64,000 nt of DNA, taken from Pseudomonadota bacterium. GTDB taxonomy: Bacteria; Pseudomonadota; Gammaproteobacteria; Pseudomonadales; Moraxellaceae. Where the stretch lies: positions 5,076 to 69,075 of the forward strand of contig JAEWKT010000031.1 of NCBI GenBank assembly GCA_023393635.1, read 5' to 3'. Each line of letters begins with the position of its first letter. Positions within the stretch are counted from its first letter, which is position 1. Below the pieces are notes generated by a model, which had not been told where the DNA came from, did no database searches, and saw only the letters and a program-made list of their open reading frames with translations. This document shows positions 8,873 to 17,244 of this stretch, piece by piece. A program made the position numbers and the translations under genes.

Positions 8873-9856
8873 ATGAAGCCAATTTATATTACTTCGGGTG
8901 AACCAGCAGGTATTGGCGCTGATATTTGTCTGGCCTTGAGCCAATTTAATAGTGAGCGTCCATTAGTAGTGCTGGCCAGCAAAGCGTTATTGCAACAGCG
9001 CGCACAGCAATTAGGCCAAAAAGTTGAGCTGCTGGATTATGAGCAACAAAGTACGCCTGCTTTGGCAGGGCAGCTATACGTTAAACATATTGAGCTGGCA
9101 GCGCCTGTGGTTGCAGGGCAATTAAATGCACTGAATGCACCGTATGTATTGGCGCAATTAACCGAAGCGGCACGTGCCTGTATGACTGGAGAAGCTGCGG
9201 GTGTGGTGACTGCACCTGTGCAAAAATCAGTGATTAATGAAGCAGGTATAGTCTTTAGTGGACATACAGAATTCTTTCAGGAATATGCAAATGTGCCACG
9301 TGTGGTGATGATGCTGGCCACACAGCAACTTCGGGTAGCGCTGGTGACCACTCATTTGCCTATTAAAGATGTGGCAGCAGCCGTTACCAAAGAGCGCCTG
9401 ATACAGATTCTGGATATCTTGATTGATGATTTAAAAACAAAGTTTGCTATTAAAAATCCTAAAATTTTAGTGTGTGGTTTAAATCCGCATGCAGGCGAGG
9501 GCGGTTATCTAGGCCGTGAAGAAATAGAGGTGATTGAACCTGTGCTGGCGCAATATCGGGCAAAAGGGATTGATGTCGGTCATGCCCTGCCAGCCGATAC
9601 CTTATTTCAGCCTAAATATTTAAAAGATGCCGATGCTGTACTGGCGATGTACCACGATCAGGGTTTGCCCGTGCTAAAATCACAGGGTTTTGGCGAGGCA
9701 GTGAATATCACACTGGGTTTGCCATTTATTCGTACTTCGGTGGATCATGGTACTGCACTTGATCTGGCAGGCAGCGGGAAAGCCAGTAGTAGTAGTCTAA
9801 TGGTTGCTACCAGCTTGGCATTACAGCTGGCCGATCGGTTTGCATCTGCTGTCTAA
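8873..9856 (+). CDS. pdxA: 4-hydroxythreonine-4-phosphate dehydrogenase
   Basis: PdxA oxidises 4-phosphohydroxy-L-threonine with NAD to an unstable ketone used by PdxJ in pyridoxal 5'-phosphate synthesis. At 327 residues it is standard length. Seen in the sequence: TSGEPAGIGADI at the N-terminus, TAPVQKSVINEAGIVFSGHTEFF with the metal-ligand histidine, NPHAGEGGYLGREE, and MYHDQGLPVLK with another metal-ligand His, then FIRTSVDHGTALDLAG. It heads a tight rightward run pdxA-rsmA-apaH (gaps of 37 and 12 bases), the order known from E. coli, where surA lies upstream; surA is not seen here. Confidence 0.97.
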   Translation: MKPIYITSGEPAGIGADICLALSQFNSERPLVVLASKALLQQRAQQLGQKVELLDYEQQSTPALAGQLYVKHIELAAPVVAGQLNALNAPYVLAQLTEAARACMTGEAAGVVTAPVQKSVINEAGIVFSGHTEFFQEYANVPRVVMMLATQQLRVALVTTHLPIKDVAAAVTKERLIQILDILIDDLKTKFAIKNPKILVCGLNPHAGEGGYLGREEIEVIEPVLAQYRAKGIDVGHALPADTLFQPKYLKDADAVLAMYHDQGLPVLKSQGFGEAVNITLGLPFIRTSVDHGTALDLAGSGKASSSSLMVATSLALQLADRFASAV

Positions 9857-9893
9857 TTATTGCTGCATCATTAATGTTTAAAAAGGTTTTGTC

Positions 9894-10736
9894 ATGAGTC
9901 ATCAATTTAACGCGCCCAATCCCAAAGACGAAGGCCATCGAACGCGTAAACGCTTCGGACAAAACTTTTTGCACGACAACCGCATTATTGAAAAAATAGT
10001 GCATGCCGTTGCGCCAAAATCGGGCGATCTGGTAGTGGAAATTGGCCCTGGGCTAGGGGCCTTGACCGCGCCATTACTGGTGGCTAGTGATGCCTTAACC
10101 GTGGTTGAGCTTGACCGTGACTTAGCTGCTGGCTTGCCCAGACGTGTGACTCAGCCTGAAAAATTAAGCATCATTGAAGCCGATGCATTAAAGTTTGATT
10201 TTTTAACGCTGGTGACTGATAACAAGCCACTGCGAATTGTTGGAAATTTGCCTTATAACATTTCAACCCCGATTCTTTTTCATTTAATGCAATACGGTAG
10301 TCAAGTGAAAGACATGCATTTTATGCTGCAAAAAGAAGTGGTTGATCGCATTGTTGCCGCCCCCAATAGCAAGGACTATGGGCGTTTATCGGTGATGATC
10401 CAGTATTATTGTCAGCCAGAGTTTTTGTTTGAAGTGCCACCTGGTGCATTTAATCCACCACCCAAGGTTACCAGTGCCGTATTCCGTTTAACTCCTTATG
10501 CACAAAAGCCCCTAGTGGCCAAAGATGAAAAACACTTTGCCAATTTAGTCGGTCATGTATTTACTCAGCGACGTAAAACCTTGCGTAACTCTTTAAAGGG
10601 TAGGCTGGATGAACACGGTTTTATGCAAGCACAGGTTGACCCGATGGCACGCCCCGAAAATCTAAGCATGGCGCAATTTGTGGCACTATCAGATGCCTGC
10701 CAAATGCAGCGTGACAGTGACCAGTCACATCATTGA
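9894..10736 (+). CDS. rsmA: 16S rRNA A1518/A1519 N6-dimethyltransferase (KsgA)
   Basis: RsmA/KsgA dimethylates two adjacent adenines in the 3' hairpin of 16S rRNA as a late 30S assembly checkpoint; its loss gives kasugamycin resistance. The 280-residue protein has the start RFGQNFLHDNRI, the SAM-binding motif I VVEIGPGLGALT (48-59), the acidic VELDRDL, and the catalytic motif NLPYNIS with NLPY at 118-121. The C-terminal RRKTLRNSLKG helix binds rRNA. An ordinary operon member between pdxA and apaH. Confidence 0.98.
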   Translation: MSHQFNAPNPKDEGHRTRKRFGQNFLHDNRIIEKIVHAVAPKSGDLVVEIGPGLGALTAPLLVASDALTVVELDRDLAAGLPRRVTQPEKLSIIEADALKFDFLTLVTDNKPLRIVGNLPYNISTPILFHLMQYGSQVKDMHFMLQKEVVDRIVAAPNSKDYGRLSVMIQYYCQPEFLFEVPPGAFNPPPKVTSAVFRLTPYAQKPLVAKDEKHFANLVGHVFTQRRKTLRNSLKGRLDEHGFMQAQVDPMARPENLSMAQFVALSDACQMQRDSDQSHH

Positions 10737-10748
10737 GATAAAGTATTA

Positions 10749-11582
10749 ATGCGCTATCGCTATGTGGTGGGTGACTTGCAAGGTAGTTTTACAGCGCTGC
10801 AGGCATTAAAAGAGGTGATTAGCTTTGATGAACAACAAGACTGTTTTTATTTTGCAGGAGATTTGGTTGCGCGTGGAGAAGATTCATTAAGTACCTTACG
10901 TGAAGTAAAACGCCTGGCTGAGAGAGGCGCAGCAAAAACAGTACTGGGTAATCATGATTTAAATCTACTGGCCGTATGGCGCGGTTTTCAGGATATAAAC
11001 GAAAAAGACCGTACGGCATCTATTTTTAAAGCCGATGATTGCAATGAATTATTAAACTGGCTACGGCAGCAACCGCTGCTAATACAGCCAGATGCACAAT
11101 CTGTACTGGTACATGCGGGTATACCGCCGATTTGGACATTAACCCAGGCTTGTCAGTACGCGCAAGAGGTTGAGCAAGTGATTGCTGCTGACTATCTTCT
11201 TCTAGATGGCTTTTTATCACACATGTATGGTACCCAGCCCGATGTATGGGATGATAGTCTGACAGGCACTATTCGCTTGCGCACCATTACAAATTATTTA
11301 ACCCGTATGCGCTTGTGTGATGCTCAAGCAAAATTAGAATTTAAGTTTAAAGATGATTTAAGTGCGCCCATGCCTTTGGGTTTTAAGCCATGGTTTGAAT
11401 GGCCAAATCAACTGACACTTGACACCCAGCTATTTTTTGGTCATTGGGCTGCATTGCAAGGACAAACCCAAAAAACCAATATCTGCGCTTTAGATGGTGG
11501 GTGTGTATGGGGTGGACGACTGATTGCTTATCGCCTGGAAGATGCGCAGTGCTTTGTATCGTCAAAAGGTTGTGGGCTATAA
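10749..11582 (+). CDS. apaH: Symmetrical bis(5'-nucleosyl)-tetraphosphatase
   Basis: ApaH cleaves Ap4A into two ADP and also removes Np4 caps from RNA. It is a calcineurin-fold phosphatase: the metal motifs GDLQGSF near the start (GDVHGC in E. coli), GDLVARGEDSL, GNHDLNLLAV and VHAGIPPIW are all present, as is FGHWAALQG with the final metal-binding His. At 277 residues it is normal. The last 55 bases overlap, tail to tail, the 3' end of the DUF2939 gene on the other strand. No apaG is visible next to it, unlike E. coli. Confidence 0.97.
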   Translation: MRYRYVVGDLQGSFTALQALKEVISFDEQQDCFYFAGDLVARGEDSLSTLREVKRLAERGAAKTVLGNHDLNLLAVWRGFQDINEKDRTASIFKADDCNELLNWLRQQPLLIQPDAQSVLVHAGIPPIWTLTQACQYAQEVEQVIAADYLLLDGFLSHMYGTQPDVWDDSLTGTIRLRTITNYLTRMRLCDAQAKLEFKFKDDLSAPMPLGFKPWFEWPNQLTLDTQLFFGHWAALQGQTQKTNICALDGGCVWGGRLIAYRLEDAQCFVSSKGCGL

Positions 11583-12082
11583 AAGCATAGCTTATCAAGT
11601 TGCCAAGTGCGCCATGATTGTCGCTTCCACTCAAATTCTATTTTGTTGTCAGCGTTGCCTTGTGCAAGCTTAAAAGTATTCGGAAATTTCACATAACTGC
11701 GGTGTATGGTGTCGGTTGGTGCGCTATTAAACTGTAATAATAATACTTTGTAAGGATCCTGATTTTTGGCGACTACTGGCCAGACTTGCTTAAGATAGGT
11801 TGCGCCTGCGCCCTGCCATAGTTGCGGTGCATGTTGGGCTGCCAAAATATTAGTTTGCATTGGTAACATTAATGGAGCAGGGATGTCTTGTTTAAGCTGC
11901 ATCATATTATTTTGCTGCAATTTTTTAATAAATTCACTACTGTGCCAATAAGGTGAAGCAATATATATAATCATGAGGTACAGCAAGATAAAACCAGCAA
12001 AAATAAAGGCAAGAGGTATAAAAATGGAGGATTTATAAGTGTGTGCTGTTTTATATTTAGAAAAAATGCGATTTGCCTTCAT
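11528..12082 (-). CDS. DUF2939-family membrane-anchored protein
   Basis: A 184-residue protein of unknown function. Residues 1-19 are basic, residues ~20-42 form one membrane helix, and the part right after it (YIASPYW, then a helix with KKLQQNN and IPAPLMLPMQ) fits the DUF2939 pattern, in which an ASPYxA motif follows the anchor. The C-terminal half has the IEFEWKRQSWRTWQLDKL block typical of the family's last strands. The bulk is expected in the periplasm. Its 3' end overlaps apaH on the opposite strand by 55 bases. Family assignment is from memory of the motif and moderately sure. Confidence 0.7.
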   Translation of the reverse strand: MKANRIFSKYKTAHTYKSSIFIPLAFIFAGFILLYLMIIYIASPYWHSSEFIKKLQQNNMMQLKQDIPAPLMLPMQTNILAAQHAPQLWQGAGATYLKQVWPVVAKNQDPYKVLLLQFNSAPTDTIHRSYVKFPNTFKLAQGNADNKIEFEWKRQSWRTWQLDKLCFYSPQPFDDTKHCASSRR

Positions 12083-12171
12083 GGCAGCAACATCAACAAT
12101 ATAGTAACTATAGTGTAGAAGATATTACTGCCATTTGAGCATTTAAGTACAAATTAAAAACAACTTGCGTA

Positions 12172-12621
12172 TTATTCCTTACGCAACCAGGTTTGACTGC
12201 GACCTAACATGGAAACGCCTACATAGCCCCGTAAGCGTAATTTACGCCCATCGCTGCTTAGTTTTGCTTTGCCGCTATAAATTTTGCCAGCACGTGGATC
12301 AAGTACTTTGCCATGGGAGTAAGAATTGGGAGTATCGGCTTCTTCTTTAAAACCCTTTAAAATTTCCAGGCCAATAATTGGCTTATTGGTATAAGGTGCA
12401 GGACATTTTGAGCAGGTCGTTAAAGGGGCCTCACCAGGCGCAGGAAAGTCTTCAATGAGTGTGCCAATGTAAGTTCCATCAGATTGTTTTTCCATCTTGA
12501 TATGGGCGCGCACCACACCATTTTTATCATCAATAGTACGCCATACGCCAGTAAGGTCGGCAGCGTGAGTGAATGAGCTTAATAAACCGAAACAACTTAA
12601 TGCAATAAGCCATGTTTTCAT
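12172..12621 (-). CDS. Secreted DUF2147 protein, copy 1
   Basis: About 150 residues with a signal peptide (KTWLIALSCFGLLSSFTHA, cleavage before ADLTG). The mature part is a DUF2147 domain: TGVWRTIDDKNG, the CSKCPAPYTNKPIIGLEIL block with its CxxC pair, KVLDPRAGKIYSGKAKL and RGYVGVSMLGRSQTW at the end. DUF2147 proteins are small beta-barrel-like envelope proteins of unknown function. I start at the ATG at 12621, with AGGGA 7 bases upstream, not six codons earlier at 12639. It is the most divergent of three tandem paralogues; the CxxC may form a periplasmic disulfide. Confidence 0.88.
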   Translation of the reverse strand: MKTWLIALSCFGLLSSFTHAADLTGVWRTIDDKNGVVRAHIKMEKQSDGTYIGTLIEDFPAPGEAPLTTCSKCPAPYTNKPIIGLEILKGFKEEADTPNSYSHGKVLDPRAGKIYSGKAKLSSDGRKLRLRGYVGVSMLGRSQTWLRKE

Positions 12622-12821
12622 AAAGAATTCCCTATTCATGAAAAGATAAAAATTCCCTGTCTCTTAGGTATTAACTGAGAATGTAATTTAATGTATGTTT
12701 ATTATATCATTTGTTTCAGCTTGTAAAGATGAAGATACAAAATAGTTCGTATTAATTTTTTATTAAAGTAGTGTTCAGTTAATTGATGGGTAAGTTATAT
12801 ATAGCCAGGCTGTAGCCAGAT

Positions 12822-12867
12822 AGAAAAAGACCAAGAAGTGACACATTCATAAGTATTCTTCTTGATC
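12822..12867 (-). terminator. Rho-independent terminator of DUF2147 copy 2
   Basis: Read leftward, a 10-bp stem GATCAAGAAG / CTTCTTGGTC (one G-U pair) with a 19-base loop is followed by five T, 12 bases past the stop of the second DUF2147 gene. The second and first copies are therefore probably separate transcripts. Confidence 0.75.
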
Positions 12868-12878
12868 TATTCGGGTTT

Positions 12879-13328
12879 TTAGTTTTCACGAATCCAGGTT
12901 TGACTACGACCCAAGGCAGAAATACCGACATAACCACGCATCATTAGACGACGTTCATCTGGGCTTAGGCGGGCTTTGCCCTTATAGATATTTCCAGACA
13001 ACGGATCAAGTACCTTGGCATTGATAAAGTTAAATTGATTTTTCGGATCTTGCATTAAACCAGTTAATACGGTTAAGCCAACCAGCGGTTTATTGGTATA
13101 AGGTGCTGGGCAGTTTTGGCAGGTTTCTTTTGGCGTATAGCCAGGACGGGGAATTATTTTAACAATAGTGCCGTGGTAGGCGCCATTGCTATCCTGTTTG
13201 ATTTCTATTAATGCCTTGGAAAAACCTGTCTTATCATCAATGGTACGCCATGTACCAGTTATATCTGCTGCAAAGGCTATTGAGCAACTACATAGGGTAA
13301 TCAGACCAACTATCCAGTTTTTCATCAT
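12879..13328 (-). CDS. Secreted DUF2147 protein, copy 2
   Basis: A 149-residue DUF2147 protein with a cleavable signal peptide (KNWIVGLITLCSCSIAFA, then ADITG). The domain blocks are TGTWRTIDDKTGFSKALIEI, CQNCPAPYTNKPLVGLTVL, KVLDPLSGNIYKGKARL and RGYVGISALGRSQTW. It is clearly closest to copy 3: the segment from IDDKTGFSKALIEIKQ through IPRPGYTPKETCQNCPAP is nearly identical in both. It has its own terminator and about 285 bases of upstream sequence, so it is likely expressed alone. Function unknown; periplasmic or surface location inferred from the signal. Confidence 0.88.
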   Translation of the reverse strand: MMKNWIVGLITLCSCSIAFAADITGTWRTIDDKTGFSKALIEIKQDSNGAYHGTIVKIIPRPGYTPKETCQNCPAPYTNKPLVGLTVLTGLMQDPKNQFNFINAKVLDPLSGNIYKGKARLSPDERRLMMRGYVGISALGRSQTWIREN

Positions 13329-13538
13329 GCTTTCCTTTTTAGAGTAATTATCCTAATTTTATAACATATAATACAAATTACATAACCTTTTTAGCAATAA
13401 AGCTATTGCTATAGCGATTTAAACAAAGTCAACCAATAATTGCTATCAAAATAGAAGGACTTAGGCTTCTTGCATCAGCAATTGATACCGCCTCTAGCAC
13501 TCTAGCTTAAGGTTAAAAATACGCAAGCGGGGTGATGC

Positions 13539-13583
13539 AGGAGGTCTGGCTTTTCGCATGCAATGCCATGCAAAAAGCCTCCT
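13539..13583. repeat. Long imperfect inverted repeat downstream of DUF2147 copy 3
   Basis: GGCTTTTCGCATG (13548-13560) pairs with CATGCAAAAAGCC (13567-13579) across a 6-base loop, one mismatch on the plus strand and a G-U pair on the minus strand. An outer AGGA/TCCT continues it past a bulge. It lies 32 bases past the stop of copy 3. No T-run follows on either side, so it is not a standard terminator; it may still stop or stabilise that transcript. Confidence 0.5.
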
Positions 13584-13614
13584 AACTAAAATATAGCTCA
13601 CTTTTGAGGATAGC

Positions 13615-14073
13615 TTAATCCTCACGTAGCCAGGTTTGACTACGGCCCAGCGCAGAAACACCAACATAACCACGCATAGTCAGGCGACGGCCATCATTAC
13701 TTAATTTGGCTTTACTGCTATAAATTTTGCCTGATAACGGATCAAGAACCTTGCCATTTACAAAGTTATTGTCGTTCTTGGGATCCTGCTTAAGATCCAT
13801 AAGCACTTTTAAGCCCACATTTGGCTTATCAGTAAATGGCGCTGGGCAATTTTGGCACGTTTCTTTAGGCGTATAACCAGGGCGAGGAATCAGCTTGATA
13901 ATTTTGCCTTCATAAGCGCCATTATTGTTTTGTTTAATTTCAATAAGGGCTTTTGAAAAGCCAGTTTTATCATCAATTGAACGCCAAGTACCTGTAAGGT
14001 CAGCAGCCTGAGCAAAGCTGGCACACAAAAGAGTAATGGTAGATGCACAAGCAATAGATATTGATTTTAACAT
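13615..14073 (-). CDS. Secreted DUF2147 protein, copy 3
   Basis: A 152-residue DUF2147 protein. The signal peptide is longer (MLKSISIACASTITLLCASF, then AQA, then ADLTG). The mature domain has TGTWRSIDDKTGFSKALIEI, the CQNCPAPFTDKPNVGLKVL block with CxxC, KVLDPLSGKIYSSKAKL and RGYVGVSALGRSQTW. It is the upstream-most of the three leftward copies and nearly matches copy 2, so these two are probably the younger duplication. A ribosome site (AAGGAGAA) precedes the ATG. Function unknown. Confidence 0.88.
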   Translation of the reverse strand: MLKSISIACASTITLLCASFAQAADLTGTWRSIDDKTGFSKALIEIKQNNNGAYEGKIIKLIPRPGYTPKETCQNCPAPFTDKPNVGLKVLMDLKQDPKNDNNFVNGKVLDPLSGKIYSSKAKLSNDGRRLTMRGYVGVSALGRSQTWLRED

Positions 14074-14292
14074 GCAGGTTCTCCTTAACCTTCAACTTAT
14101 ACCTGGTCTGTCAGTTACTCCTAAAAAGGAATAAACAAGCAACAGAGGTTAGTAGCCATTGAAGTAAATAAAAACTAACGATGGTTTACATAATCTAACT
14201 GGTATTAATTTATTCAATTACAAGGCAAAGTACAATTGTTTTTTGTGACTCAGTCGACTATTTTGGGGTAAATTAAGGAAAAGTGACTAAAA

Positions 14293-14961
14293 TTAAGCCC
14301 AATTAAGAATGATAAGTGGTAACCAGATCGCAGTTAAAATTCCGTTTACGGCCATGCCAAAAGCAGCGTAACGTCCTGCGACAGGGCCACGCTGCCATGC
14401 CTGCACGGTACCAATGGCATGCGCTGCCAAACCCAATGCCAAACCTGCAGCGCGCTCATCATTCAGGTTGCGTAATATGAGGGGTGATAGAGCAGCGCCA
14501 ATAAGACCCGACAAAATCACAATCAGGCTCACCATTGCCAGTGGTGCATGGATAAGAGTTGCAATATTTAAGGCAATAGGGGTGGTGACGGCACGGGTAG
14601 CAAATGCCAAGATGGTAGGGGAGGAGAGGTGTAGCGCATAGGCCAGTCCCATTGGAATGCCTACACTGGTGATGGTAGCAAAGACAAATAAGCCAATGAG
14701 TGCCTTAATGGGAACGTCATCTAAGCGAATGGCAGCCAGCGGTATGGCCAGCGCCACAGTGACATAACCCAACAAATGCTGGAATAACTGATCTACAGAA
14801 CGCATATACTGTTCGTAAGGCCAGCGGATCGCCCATAAGAGCCCAAGCACAATAAACATGGCAATGATAATCACGGGCAGGCGCGGAAAATACTGACCTA
14901 TAAAGCGCGCGACAAGGTATGCAATCAGCGTTAGGGTAAATCCTGCAAGTACTAAAACCAT
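14293..14961 (-). CDS. lrgB: LrgB/CidB-family membrane protein
   Basis: A 222-residue polytopic protein of the LrgB family, which together with LrgA forms holin/antiholin-like or metabolite (pyruvate, acetate, glycolate) export systems. Hallmarks are IPLAAIRLDDVPIKALIG, the block SPTILAFATRAVTTPIALNIA and GLALGLAAHAIGTVQAWQRGPVAGRYAAFGMAVNGILTA near the end. About six membrane segments are apparent. AGAGG sits just before the ATG. It lies 117 bases after the LrgA-like gene on the same strand. Which physiological role applies here cannot be told from sequence. Confidence 0.88.
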   Translation of the reverse strand: MVLVLAGFTLTLIAYLVARFIGQYFPRLPVIIIAMFIVLGLLWAIRWPYEQYMRSVDQLFQHLLGYVTVALAIPLAAIRLDDVPIKALIGLFVFATITSVGIPMGLAYALHLSSPTILAFATRAVTTPIALNIATLIHAPLAMVSLIVILSGLIGAALSPLILRNLNDERAAGLALGLAAHAIGTVQAWQRGPVAGRYAAFGMAVNGILTAIWLPLIILNWA

Positions 14962-15078
14962 TCCAGCCTCTTTATTTCAATGACTATGTTGGACTTGCAT
15001 GGAGGCAAAGCAACGATTTATTAAGCTGAGCATCCAAGCCCAGTATTTGTCTTGCAATTGGCCTGCAATTATTGGCCA

Positions 15079-15456
15079 TCATTTATCTGTTTTCATCCAG
15101 CGTTTTGCCGCATAGGCATAAGCCCATAATGAAATAAGCGTGCTAGAAACCAGCACAAACAAGAACCAGGGTAATTCATGCCCTAAGTGTGCCAGCATAA
15201 TAATTGCCCCTGCGGAAATGGGTAAAAATGCAAAGGCGCTTTCTTTCATGATATGTGTGGTGGCATCTAGCAGGCGTAAAGGCAGCGGCTTAAAATGACG
15301 CCAAATTAATAGCCCCATCAAGAAACCTAATAAACCGACCAGATTGCCAAGCTCAGGATAATGGACTAAACTCATTAACCAGACTGCGGCCTCTCGGATC
15401 AGAACAATAAGCACCAGAGTAAAAACCAGGGCTGGCCAATCAAACTTGCGCCACAT
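15079..15456 (-). CDS. lrgA: LrgA/CidA-family membrane protein
   Basis: A 125-residue protein with about four membrane segments, matching the LrgA/CidA holin-like family: NLVGLLGFLMGLL in the second segment and the family block KESAFAFLPISAGAIIM in the third. It lies upstream of lrgB on the same strand, the standard pair order. No lytSR-type regulator is adjacent. The 117-base gap to lrgB has no terminator that I can see, so co-transcription is likely. Members are implicated in murein hydrolase control or small-acid transport. Confidence 0.85.
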   Translation of the reverse strand: MWRKFDWPALVFTLVLIVLIREAAVWLMSLVHYPELGNLVGLLGFLMGLLIWRHFKPLPLRLLDATTHIMKESAFAFLPISAGAIIMLAHLGHELPWFLFVLVSSTLISLWAYAYAAKRWMKTDK

Positions 15457-15559
15457 GGGTAAACCACCTCATTAAACGCTGACTAAAAGTAGAGATTCAA
15501 AACCAGTGAGCCAAGCTGCCCACATAAAAACTTGCATGAAAACTTAACGACTGTCTTAG

Positions 15560-15603
15560 CTTAGCGCATGCACCCTTAAGAATATATTCAACCATGCGCT
15601 AAG
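15560..15603. repeat. 11-bp perfect inverted repeat with 22-base loop, downstream of hflX
   Basis: CTTAGCGCATG (15560-15570) and CATGCGCTAAG (15593-15603) are exact complements. The hairpin lies between the hflX stop and the lrgA start, with no T-run on either side. It could be a transcript-end structure for hflX or a protein-binding site upstream of lrgA. Confidence 0.55.
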
Positions 15604-15667
15604 ATAAAGTGACTTAAAGGACAAGCCTTAATGATGTGGTTGGTATCTAATAGCCATTACACTAAAT

Positions 15668-17023
15668 TTAAGGCTTAGGGTTTAAGGCGGCTTTATTGAG
15701 CTCAAAGTGCTCCAGCGGTCTTGCAAATAAGGCGGCTTGCGTGTCATTTAGCACTTGGGCTGGTAGAAGCTGCGCTTTGCCTAATAATTGCTGGAGCTGA
15801 TCTTTGGCCATATGAGCAGTCATAAGTATGTTGCCATTGTCCAAAACCTGCTCGTGCTTTACCACATTTAATGCATAAAGCTGGTTACGCAACTTGCCTG
15901 CACTGGCTGGTAAGTTAAGCTCAAAGTCCGTGAGCTGACCCATGAGGCAGGTTTGTACCGCTTGTCTTAATAAATCCAGACCTGCGCCTGTATAAGACGA
16001 CACATAAACCCGATCAGGCTGGTTGGGTTTTGCCTCAATAAGACGTGGTTGTTCGCCTGTGATATCAATTTTGTTATACACGCGCAGCACAGGCACTGTA
16101 TTGCCAATTTCCTTTAATACCGATTCTACGGCTTCAATCTGCTCGTGCATTTCTGCGCTGCTGGCATCAATCACGTGCAATAAGAGTGATGCTTCCAGCG
16201 TTTCTTCCAGCGTGGCACGAAACGAGTCAACCAGTGAGTGAGGCAAATTACGCACAAAGCCCACTGTATCCGCCAAGACCACATTGCCAAGTCCAGTCCA
16301 GTCTAACCGCCTTAAGGTAGGGTCAAGTGTGGCAAACAACTGGTTTGCTGCATAAACATCGCTGTTGGCCAGTTTGTTAAATAGCGTGGATTTGCCTGCG
16401 TTGGTATAACCCACCAGCGAAATGGTAGGTACATCTGCTTTTTGCCGTGCAGCGCGACCCTGACTGCGGGTCTGACGTACTTTTTCTAGCCGTTCTTTGA
16501 GCTGTGCTACCCGAATACGCAATAAGCGACGGTCAGTTTCAAGCTGGGTTTCACCAGGGCCACGTAAGCCGATACCGCCCTTTTGTCGCTCAAGATGCGT
16601 CCAGCCACGAACCAGACGGGTAGATAAATGCTCAAGCTGCGCTAGCTCTACTTGCAGCTTACCTTCATGCGTGCGCGCACGCTGGGCAAAAATATCTAAA
16701 ATTAAACCTGTGCGATCAATGACACGGCATTCAAACACACGCTCCAGGTTGCGCTCCTGGCCAGGACTTAATGTATGGTCAAAAATAACCAGATCAATGT
16801 CTTCTGCTTTGACCATTGCCGCAATTTCTTCTGCTTTACCACTACCAATAAATAATTTTGGGTCAGGACGCTGGCGTGAACCTGTAATCAGCTCAACGAT
16901 ATCAGCGCCAGCAGACTGGGCAAGTAATTTAAATTCTTCAATATCCAGTTCTTCCAGTTGATAAACGCTCATGTGTACCAGCAATGCACGTTCGCCGCCC
17001 TGATGCCGCTCAAAATATTCCAC
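15668..17023 (-). CDS. hflX: Ribosome-associated GTPase HflX
   Basis: HflX splits and rescues stalled or heat-damaged 70S ribosomes. The 451-residue protein has the N-terminal nucleotide-binding domain (TGSRQRPDPKLFIGSGKAEEI, then FDHTLSPGQERNLE), the helical linker with GGIGLRGPGETQLETDRR, and a GTPase domain: G1 GYTNAGKST (205-213), G3 DTVGF with FVRNLPH after it, and G4 NKID near 317. Length and motifs are complete. hfq, its usual upstream neighbour in enterobacteria, is not beside it. Confidence 0.97.
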   Translation of the reverse strand: MEYFERHQGGERALLVHMSVYQLEELDIEEFKLLAQSAGADIVELITGSRQRPDPKLFIGSGKAEEIAAMVKAEDIDLVIFDHTLSPGQERNLERVFECRVIDRTGLILDIFAQRARTHEGKLQVELAQLEHLSTRLVRGWTHLERQKGGIGLRGPGETQLETDRRLLRIRVAQLKERLEKVRQTRSQGRAARQKADVPTISLVGYTNAGKSTLFNKLANSDVYAANQLFATLDPTLRRLDWTGLGNVVLADTVGFVRNLPHSLVDSFRATLEETLEASLLLHVIDASSAEMHEQIEAVESVLKEIGNTVPVLRVYNKIDITGEQPRLIEAKPNQPDRVYVSSYTGAGLDLLRQAVQTCLMGQLTDFELNLPASAGKLRNQLYALNVVKHEQVLDNGNILMTAHMAKDQLQQLLGKAQLLPAQVLNDTQAALFARPLEHFELNKAALNPKP

Positions 17024-17244
17024 GTATGTAGTGACCTTTATTTATCAATAATAAAGTATTTATTTTAAGCAATTTTAATCAGATATGCTGAACTATTTGT
17101 GTGAGTAAATGGTGTGCTTCGGCACCTTAAAAGTGCATGGCTTGATTGATCTTGTACGTTTTATATAATCGGGGATGGAAGTATGCCAAGCGTGTAGTAA
17201 GATAAATAATCAAGCTGGCTAAATAGCTTTTGGGCATGTATTAG

